A stretch of DNA of 64,000 bases from Halanaerobium saccharolyticum (lineage in GTDB: Bacteria > Bacillota > Halanaerobiia > Halanaerobiales > Halanaerobiaceae): contig NZ_QLME01000009.1 in NCBI RefSeq assembly GCF_003259895.1, forward strand, positions 32,533 to 96,532, in the 5' to 3' direction. The notes beneath the pieces are model-generated. The model ran no database searches, was not told the DNA's origin, and was given only the letters and a program-made list of their open reading frames with translations. The first letter of the stretch is position 1. Every line of letters begins with the position of its first letter. The position numbers and the translations under genes are program-made. This document shows positions 58,016-64,000 of the stretch, piece after piece.

Positions 58016-59152
58016 ATGAGTAGAAAAAAATTGATTACCTATCTATTAATTATTTTAACTTTAGTGATGATTATAGATGTTAGATATGTTCGATCGGATA
58101 ATAATTTATTTGAAGGCCTGATAACAGAATCAATTCAGGAAATGATAGAAGATGAAAATAATTTCTTTCAATTTAATTATAGTCAGGAAAGTATCAAGTC
58201 TCAAAAAGATGGAGATTTAAGGCTGGGAGCAGATTTTTTAAGAGAAAACGAAAAAATCAACAGCTTTAACCTCGAAAATGAGTTTGGCATTATTCAGCTT
58301 CAGGGAAGTCAGAATCAGGAAATAAATATCGATTACACTCTTAAAGTTCATGCAGAAGATCAGGATGCAGCAGAAGAATTTATTCAGGATTTAGAAGTTA
58401 TCTATAATCTTGAGGGAGATAATTTAGAAATCAGCTTAAATCGAAGCCAGACAGATACTCCTGAACTGATTAAAGTAGTTGAGATTGACTATAGAATTAC
58501 TATTCCAGAGGATCTTCAGACAGAATTGATTAATAATTACGGTGAACTTCAGGTTCAAAAATTAAAAGCAGAAGTAAATGCATCTAATCGTTATGGCAGT
58601 ACCCGGGTCAATAATATAGAAAGTCCAGTAATTTTGGAGCTGGCTTATGGTGAATCCAATATTGATAATCTGGGTTCGACTTTAGAATTTGATTCATCCT
58701 ATGCAGAAAATACCATAAATAATGTAGCAGGTAATTTCAATTTGGAAAGTGCCTATGGTTTTAATAAAATTTCTAATTTAGAGTCTGACTTAGAAATGAA
58801 CAGCCGCTACGGTGGAGCAGAAATAAGCGCCGCTGCAAATATCGAGATCAACAGCAGATATACTGGCTTTACAATTAGTGATATTGAAGGCAAAATAACA
58901 GCTGATTCGGAATATGGCGAATTTCAATTAAGCCAAATTGAGGATCTTGACTTTGAACTGAGATATGCTGATGTTAATATCACTTCACTTCCGGATTATG
59001 AGCTTTACAGTTATGATCTGAGAACAGAACACGGGAATATTGAAACAAATTTTGACGATTTAGAAAATCAAGAAGAACTAAATTACCAGGGTCAGCGGGC
59101 AAAATACGAAATAATAATAAATTCTGAGTATGGAGATATAAATATTGAATAG
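58016..59152 (+). CDS. Exported beta-solenoid (DUF4097-like) protein
   Basis: A 378-residue protein. An N-terminal hydrophobic helix (about 6-22) serves as signal anchor; the rest is outside. From about residue 85 the protein is strand-rich, and from about 175 to the end it is built of roughly 20-residue rungs with the pattern x-[Y]-[G/A]-x-x-x-[I/V]-x-x-[L/I], for example NNYGELQVQKL, NRYGSTRVNNI, LAYGESNIDNL, SAYGFNKISNL, SEYGEFQLSQI, SEYGDINIE; I count about eleven. This is the plan of DUF4097 putative adhesins. It starts 12 bases behind the exporter, with AAGGAGG, as last gene of the GntR operon. Confidence 0.82.
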   Translation: MSRKKLITYLLIILTLVMIIDVRYVRSDNNLFEGLITESIQEMIEDENNFFQFNYSQESIKSQKDGDLRLGADFLRENEKINSFNLENEFGIIQLQGSQNQEINIDYTLKVHAEDQDAAEEFIQDLEVIYNLEGDNLEISLNRSQTDTPELIKVVEIDYRITIPEDLQTELINNYGELQVQKLKAEVNASNRYGSTRVNNIESPVILELAYGESNIDNLGSTLEFDSSYAENTINNVAGNFNLESAYGFNKISNLESDLEMNSRYGGAEISAAANIEINSRYTGFTISDIEGKITADSEYGEFQLSQIEDLDFELRYADVNITSLPDYELYSYDLRTEHGNIETNFDDLENQEELNYQGQRAKYEIIINSEYGDINIE

Positions 59153-59185
59153 ATTTCTCTTTTAAATTACTCTAATCAAATTCTA

Positions 59186-59246
59186 ATCGACCGAACGGTT
59201 GACAAAAAATAAATTTAGAGTTATAATAACTACTGACCGGTTAGTC
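59186..59246 (+). promoter_or_regulatory. Promoter with two TetR-type operators
   Basis: TTGACA (59199-59204), 17-base spacer, TATAAT (59222-59227): a near-perfect promoter. The half-sites ACCG and CGGT occur as GACCGAACGGTTGA overlapping the -35 and as TGACCGGTTAGTCGA (59234-59248) just after the -10. Binding of the TetR product at either would block transcription. Confidence 0.82.
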
Positions 59247-59277
59247 GAGAAAATTAAATTTTGTTAGGGAGGTTTTT

Positions 59278-59868
59278 ATGGCCGAAGATACTAGAAGTAA
59301 AATACTAAAGTCAGCTGTTAAGCTTTTTTCTAAAAACAACTATCATGCTGTTTCTATGACAGAGATAGCAAATGGTGCAGGTATTAGTAAAGGAACTCTT
59401 TACTGGCATTTTGATAGTAAGGAGGAATTATTTAGAGAAATTGCGGTTGGTGGAATTAACCACTTTAATAATCTTTTTGAAGCTATCGCTCAGAAAGATG
59501 GCAGCAGTGATGAAAAGATTAGGGAAATAGTTAAATGTGTGTTGGAAACTCTGATCAAACACTTGGGTATAATGGATGTCTTTAAGAATAATGTTGAATT
59601 GATTAGCAGGGATTTTAAAGACACACTTGAAGCAAAACACAAAAAAAATAGAGAAATACTGACCCAGATTGTTGAACAGGGTATTGAAGAAGGATTAATA
59701 AAAGGTGAGAACCCAACTGATGTTTCGACAATGATTTTATCAGTTTTGTTCACTCCACATACTAAGGAGTTATTAGATGGTGCAGAAAAAGTAGATAAAA
59801 AGATTGACTTTATATATGATTTTATAATGAATGGTATTAGTAGAAAGGAGTATCAAGATGAAAAATAA
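59278..59868 (+). CDS. TetR/AcrR family repressor
   Basis: A 196-residue regulator. The N-terminal HTH is canonical: TRSKILKSAVKLFSKNNYHA, VSMTEIANGAGISKGTLYWH, FDSKEELFREIAVGG. The helical ligand domain follows (about 60-195). It heads the efflux operon and overlaps tolC by 11 bases, so it almost surely controls the pump through the twin operators upstream. Ribosome site GGGAGG lies seven bases before the ATG. Confidence 0.95.
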   Translation: MAEDTRSKILKSAVKLFSKNNYHAVSMTEIANGAGISKGTLYWHFDSKEELFREIAVGGINHFNNLFEAIAQKDGSSDEKIREIVKCVLETLIKHLGIMDVFKNNVELISRDFKDTLEAKHKKNREILTQIVEQGIEEGLIKGENPTDVSTMILSVLFTPHTKELLDGAEKVDKKIDFIYDFIMNGISRKEYQDEK

Positions 59869-61177
59869 AATGAAAGTTATTACAATAATCCTGGTTGCTT
59901 TGATTTTTTTATCCACTCCTGCTGCCATGGCAGCAGAGGATATTAATTTAGAAGAGGCAGTAAAGATTTTAATTGAAGAAAATAGGAATTTAGAAAATGC
60001 TCGTAAAGATATTGAGAAAGCAGAAAGTGATATAGAACTGGCTCAAAGATCATATTTTCCGACTTTAGATCTGCAGACTTCCTATACTAAAATGGATGAA
60101 GGACAGCAGAGTTTTGACTTTCAAACATTAAGTATGGTTGAAGGTCCTGATGAAAATTACAGCACATCCCTTTCTTTAACTCAACCAATCTGGTTGGGGG
60201 GAAAGGTTTCTATGCAGAAAGAAATTGCCAATTATAGTCTGGAGATTGCAAGAACTGAATACGAACAGACTGTAGAAGATCAGCTCTTTTCTCTAATTCA
60301 GGCCTATTATGGGGTGTTACAGGCTCAGGGTATGGTCGAAATTAGAGAAGAAGCCTTAGATACTGTAAATGAACATCTAAGAATAGTAAAAAATAATTTA
60401 GATGCCGGGATTGCAATTCGAAGGGATTTACTGCAGAGTCAGATAGAACAGAGAAATGCAGAAGAAGAACTGACCGCAGCCAGAAATGATTTAAGAATTG
60501 CTCAGAGACGCCTGACTCAGCTTTTAACTACCGATCAAATATATGACCCCAGTGATCCAGAAATTGATTTTGAGCTGGATTTAGAACAACAGCAACTATT
60601 TAATACGGCAGTGGAAAATGATCCACAGCTTATGATTTTAGAATTAAATAGAGAAATAATAAAGTTAAATCAGAAACTGGAAGGTCAGTATTATCGTCCC
60701 AGTGTTTCTCTCAATGGTTCTTACGACTGGCAGGGAGAGGAATTTATGGATGAGAAAAGCTGGTCAATGACCCTGGGAGTTAATGTTCCCCTTTATGATG
60801 GTGGTAAGGGTAATCTTAATGCCGAGAAACAGGAAAAAGAATTAGAAAAAGTAGCTAATAATCGTCAGGATTTATTAGAGAATATAGATATAGAAGTAGA
60901 AGACTCAATTTTAACTGTAGAAGAGACTAAAGAAGCAATTGAATTAGAACAGCTTTCTTTAGAAAATGCTGCAGAAAACTTAGAGATTGCTAATAAAAGT
61001 TATGAAGCTGGAGTAGCAAGCAATACAGATGTTATTGATGCTCAAACAACCTATAATCAGTCTCAAACTGCTCTTTTACAGGCAGAATATGAATATGAAA
61101 TAGAATTATTTAGAACTATCTATAAAAGTGGTCGTTTAAAAGAATATTTTGAGGATGTGATAAACAATGAAAAATAG
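59858..61177 (+). CDS. TolC family outer-membrane efflux protein
   Basis: A 439-residue outer-membrane factor. Signal peptide MKNKMKVITIILVALIFLST with cleavage near AAMAA-ED; then two structural repeats of about 200 residues with long coiled-coil helices (NLEEAVKILIEENRNLENAR at the start, LTQPIWLGGKVSMQKEIANY and NVPLYDGGKGNLNAEKQEKE as the strand-turn-helix in each repeat, YEAGVASNTDVIDAQTTYNQ near the end). TolC trimers cross the outer membrane, so this gene is direct evidence for a diderm cell. ATG at 59858 has AAGGAG upstream and overlaps tetR; the end overlaps the adaptor gene by 11 bases. Confidence 0.93.
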   Translation: MKNKMKVITIILVALIFLSTPAAMAAEDINLEEAVKILIEENRNLENARKDIEKAESDIELAQRSYFPTLDLQTSYTKMDEGQQSFDFQTLSMVEGPDENYSTSLSLTQPIWLGGKVSMQKEIANYSLEIARTEYEQTVEDQLFSLIQAYYGVLQAQGMVEIREEALDTVNEHLRIVKNNLDAGIAIRRDLLQSQIEQRNAEEELTAARNDLRIAQRRLTQLLTTDQIYDPSDPEIDFELDLEQQQLFNTAVENDPQLMILELNREIIKLNQKLEGQYYRPSVSLNGSYDWQGEEFMDEKSWSMTLGVNVPLYDGGKGNLNAEKQEKELEKVANNRQDLLENIDIEVEDSILTVEETKEAIELEQLSLENAAENLEIANKSYEAGVASNTDVIDAQTTYNQSQTALLQAEYEYEIELFRTIYKSGRLKEYFEDVINNEK

Positions 61178-62690
61178 ATATAAAGTCATTTGTTTGCTAA
61201 TTATTTTACTTGCTGTTAGTTCACCGGTACTGGCTCAGGAATCACAAATTGTTGAAACAACCCAATCAGTTACCGATGATATAAGTCTGGATGAATTGAT
61301 TACAGGTACCTTAACCCCGATTCAGGATGTTAATATTCCTGCCCAAATTGGAGGAATCGCTGATCTGGTAAATATAGAGATTGGGGAACAGGTGAAAAAG
61401 GATGCAGAATTAATAAAAATCGATGATGAGACACTTATGATCCAGAAGAGTCAGGCTGAAGCAGCTTTAGATAGTGCTCGTGCTAATTATCAAGAACTAA
61501 AAAATGGTGTAACAGAAGAAGAAATGAAGAGAATACAGGCTAATTATGAAAATGCTAAAGCAAGTTTAGAAAGTGCAGAAACAAATTTAGAATTGATGCA
61601 GGAACTATATAATGAACGTCGCACACTGGAACAGCAGCTGGTTAATGCAGAACAGCAGCTTAATAGTGCTAAACAGCAGCTTCAGACTTCAAAGCAAAAT
61701 CTGAATCAGGCTGAAGTTAATTATAACCAGGCAAAAAGAGAGTATGAAAGATCAAAAAAATTATATGAAGATAATGTGATTTCGGAAAGAGAATATGAAA
61801 ACGCGGAAAATTCTTATGAAAATGCAGAATCATCATATAAAAACGCCCAAATTTCGGTAAAACAGGCTGAAACTTCACTGGCTGCAGCCGAGAAAAATTA
61901 TCAGCTTACAAAGGCAACTTATAATAATCCTACAGAATTAAAACAGCAGCTGGAAAACGCACGCAGCCAGGTAAATAGTGCTCGTACAAATTTAAAAGTT
62001 GCTGAATCAAATTTAGAAGAAGCTAAAACAGGTCCCAGAGAAGAAAGAATAAGAGCCAGTCTGGCCTCAGTTAAACAGGCAGAGGCAAGACTGGACGAAA
62101 TTAAGAATCAAATTACTAAAACTCAGATTACTGCTCCTTTTTCAGGATTGATAAATCAGGTTAATTTTGATGAAGGCGAAATGATTCCTTCAGGCCAGAC
62201 GGTTCTTAATTTAATAAATATTGATCAGTTATATGCAGAAATTAAGGTAACTGCAGCTACTGCTTCTGCTGTCAAGAATGGTGATACTGTTGAGGTTAGA
62301 GCTGAAACAATGCAGCATTATATTCAGGGAGAAGTAACAAATATTGCTCCTGCTGCAGACGAAGCCAGCAGGACATTTTTGGTTAAGATTAAGGTACCCA
62401 ATCAGGATCATAGATTAAGGGCCGGGATGTTTGCTGATGTAAGACTGACCAAAGGAAAAGCTGGTTCTGCTGTTGTAATTCCAATCGAAAGTGTTGTTAA
62501 TCTTAATAGTGATAATCCACATGTCTTTGTTGTGGAAGCTGGAACAGCTGTAAGAAAAGATATAAAAATAGGAATTAGAACTGACAGCAGAGTTGAAATC
62601 CTGGAAGGCTTAAATGCAGATCAGGATGTTATAATTAGAGGTCAAAGCAATTTAGAAGCTGGCCAGGAAGTTGAGGTGAGAAATCAATGA
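61167..62690 (+). CDS. RND/HlyD-type periplasmic adaptor with long coiled-coil hairpin
   Basis: A 507-residue membrane fusion protein with a signal peptide (cleavage near VLAQ-ES, no lipobox). Order: first lipoyl half (IPAQIGGIADLVNIEIGEQV, about 68), an alpha-hairpin of about 220 residues (90-310) with repeated ESAETNLEL/AEQQLNSAKQQL-type coiled coil, second lipoyl half (KTQITAPFSGLINQVNFDEG, about 318), beta-barrel (NGDTVEVRAE, EASRTFLVKIKVPNQDHRLR) and membrane-proximal domain. The hairpin is much longer than in AcrA/MexA (about 60-70 residues), which would suit a wide periplasm or a shorter TolC. Overlaps tolC by 11 bases and the RND gene by four. Confidence 0.93.
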   Translation: MKNRYKVICLLIILLAVSSPVLAQESQIVETTQSVTDDISLDELITGTLTPIQDVNIPAQIGGIADLVNIEIGEQVKKDAELIKIDDETLMIQKSQAEAALDSARANYQELKNGVTEEEMKRIQANYENAKASLESAETNLELMQELYNERRTLEQQLVNAEQQLNSAKQQLQTSKQNLNQAEVNYNQAKREYERSKKLYEDNVISEREYENAENSYENAESSYKNAQISVKQAETSLAAAEKNYQLTKATYNNPTELKQQLENARSQVNSARTNLKVAESNLEEAKTGPREERIRASLASVKQAEARLDEIKNQITKTQITAPFSGLINQVNFDEGEMIPSGQTVLNLINIDQLYAEIKVTAATASAVKNGDTVEVRAETMQHYIQGEVTNIAPAADEASRTFLVKIKVPNQDHRLRAGMFADVRLTKGKAGSAVVIPIESVVNLNSDNPHVFVVEAGTAVRKDIKIGIRTDSRVEILEGLNADQDVIIRGQSNLEAGQEVEVRNQ

Positions 62691-64000
62691 AGTTATCCGA
62701 TTTCTCGATAAAGAGATCAGTAACAACGGCAATGATAATTTTGATGGTGCTTTTGATTGGATCAGTAGCACTTTCCAGATTAAGCCTTGATCTTTTTCCC
62801 GATATTACCTTTCCTGGTGCAGCAATAATTACAACGTATGAAGGTGTTGGCTCAGAAGAAATAGAGAATTTAATCACCAAACAGATAGAGAGCTCAGTCG
62901 CTACTGTTGAGGGAGTTGAAGGTATTACTTCGACTTCCTCAATGGGTTCGTCAACAGTTGTTGTAGAATTTAACTGGGGTCGAGATATGGATTTTGCTGT
63001 TCAGGATTTAAGAGAACAGGTGGATTTAATTAGCAGTATGTCTTTACCTGAAAATGCTGACAGCCCAATGATCTTCAAATTCGATCCTTCCATGATACCG
63101 ATTATGAATTATGGTGTTTCGGTTCAGGGCTTAGAAATTGATGAATTAAAAGAAGAGGTTGATGATGAATTGATTCCCCGCCTGGAACGAATTTCGGGTG
63201 TTGCCCAGGTAAATATGCAGGGAGGGTTGACAAGAGAAATAATTGTCTCTCTTAAGCGAGATAGACTTAATCATTACAATCTTGACTTTGATACAATTAC
63301 TAATATTGTGCGAGCTGAAAATGTAAATGTTTCCGCAGGTGATGTACTGCAGGGTGATAAAGAGTTTTTAGTTAGAACAGTTGGTAAATTTTCTAATTTA
63401 GATGAAATTAGAAACATTAATGTTCCGGTTGGAAATGGCCAGATTAAATTATCTGATGTAGCAGAAGTTAGGGATGGCTTTGCTGATCTAACAACTTTAT
63501 CCAGAACTAATGGAGAGCGGAGTTTATCACTTTCAATCCAGAAGCAGACTGATGCAAATACCGTTGAAGTAGCGAGTGCTGTTAGAGAAGAAATAGACCA
63601 GATACGAAATGATTATCCTAATTATAGTTTTTCAATTGCGATGGATCAGTCTGAATTTATAGAAAATTCTATTGCCAGTGTAAGTCAAAATGCTGTCCTT
63701 GGTGGACTTTTAGCTGTAATTATACTTTTCTTATTCTTAAGAAACATCCGCAGTACAATAATTATTGCAACAGCAATGCCAATTTCCATCATTGGTACTT
63801 TTATCTTAATGTATTTTGCTGGTGTTAATTTAAATGTTATCTCTCTTGGGGGACTTGCTCTTGGGGTCGGTATGCTGGTCGATAATGGGGTAGTTGTATT
63901 AGAAAATATATACCGTTATCGAAGTATGGGAGAAGGCAAAATCGAAGCTGCTCGCGAAGGAGCCTCTGAGGTTGGAATGGCTATTGCTGCCTCCACAGTT
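62687..64000 (+). CDS. RND efflux transporter (AcrB/HAE1 family), 5' part
   Basis: The frame starts with ATG at 62687 (ATGA overlap with the adaptor stop) and is open to the window end, 438 codons. It begins KLSDFSIKRSVTTAMIILMV (TM1), then LSRLSLDLFPDITFPGAAII, the porter-domain segment EGVEGITSTSSMGSSTVVVE, and, near the right edge, GGLLAVIILFLFLRNIRST (TM2) and ISLGGLALGVGMLVDNGVVV with LENIYRYRSMG of TM4, carrying the proton-relay Asp in MLVDNG. A full protein would be about 1000-1050 residues, so the rest lies outside. Confidence 0.94.
   Translation, partial: MKLSDFSIKRSVTTAMIILMVLLIGSVALSRLSLDLFPDITFPGAAIITTYEGVGSEEIENLITKQIESSVATVEGVEGITSTSSMGSSTVVVEFNWGRDMDFAVQDLREQVDLISSMSLPENADSPMIFKFDPSMIPIMNYGVSVQGLEIDELKEEVDDELIPRLERISGVAQVNMQGGLTREIIVSLKRDRLNHYNLDFDTITNIVRAENVNVSAGDVLQGDKEFLVRTVGKFSNLDEIRNINVPVGNGQIKLSDVAEVRDGFADLTTLSRTNGERSLSLSIQKQTDANTVEVASAVREEIDQIRNDYPNYSFSIAMDQSEFIENSIASVSQNAVLGGLLAVIILFLFLRNIRSTIIIATAMPISIIGTFILMYFAGVNLNVISLGGLALGVGMLVDNGVVVLENIYRYRSMGEGKIEAAREGASEVGMAIAASTV

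Noticed and set aside
1-64000. CRISPR array or tRNA/rRNA genes
   Set aside because: No regularly spaced direct repeats of 25-40 bases and no CCA-ended cloverleaf or rRNA-like sequence was noticed; only the flagellin duplication and the 48-base unit repeat.

Overview
The window is AT-rich DNA from what looks like a motile, low-GC, anaerobic Firmicute that has an outer membrane, most likely a member of the Halanaerobiales (inference from protein style and gene content; no 16S or tRNA gene is present). Signs of two membranes are: a FlgT/FlgP/FlgO-like trio next to flagellar genes, a TolC-type outer-membrane factor with an RND pump and adaptor, and three ABC substrate-binding proteins with signal peptides but no lipobox cysteine (soluble periplasmic rather than lipid-anchored). 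Firmicute traits are strong AAGGAGG ribosome sites, an S-box (SAM-I) riboswitch, YvyF, and YtrA-type GntR regulation.

1-19.2 kb is a motility region. Two tandem flagellins with identical ends and different cores are followed by flaG, fliD, a 1405-residue GT2-TPR-GT4-methyltransferase protein, and three sugar genes (WlbA-like dehydrogenase, formyltransferase, DegT-type aminotransferase) that could make an N-formylated amino sugar for flagellin. Next come two small flagellum-associated orphans, an AT-rich three-gene cassette headed by a TIGR04255-like protein (13.0-14.7 kb), yvyF, the flgT-flgP-flgO-like operon and a third, short flagellin.

19.3-32.3 kb is mixed: an AAA-ATPase/PD-(D/E)XK gene with a decayed relative behind it, a PEBP-family gene, a polar amino-acid ABC transporter, a chemotaxis receptor, a repeat coiled-coil protein, a PduO adenosyltransferase, a DUF188 protein, a UMF1-type MFS transporter, a zinc-dependent phospholipase C-like protein and an exported rhodanese that contains no cysteine.

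32.5-43.7 kb is the most intriguing metabolic block: nucleoside hydrolase, PucR-type regulator, TusA, a YnjB-like binding protein with two permeases and an ATPase, an exported rhodanese with its catalytic cysteine, then two transferases of the rSAM/selenodomain-associated (arsenosugar-type) families, an atypical APH-like kinase and a YdcF protein. It resembles E. coli ynjBCDE joined to sulfur-relay and small-molecule glycosylation genes; substrate and product are unknown.

43.9-55.9 kb holds a PHP phosphoesterase, NAD-type isocitrate dehydrogenase with aconitase B (oxidative route to 2-oxoglutarate), another AAA/nuclease protein, a UvrD/PcrA helicase, and metNIQ behind a SAM-I riboswitch. 56.1-64.0 kb holds a GntR(YtrA)-ABC exporter-beta-solenoid protein operon and a TetR-TolC-adaptor-RND efflux operon. 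The RND gene runs off the right edge. No tRNA, rRNA, CRISPR array or intact insertion sequence was seen.
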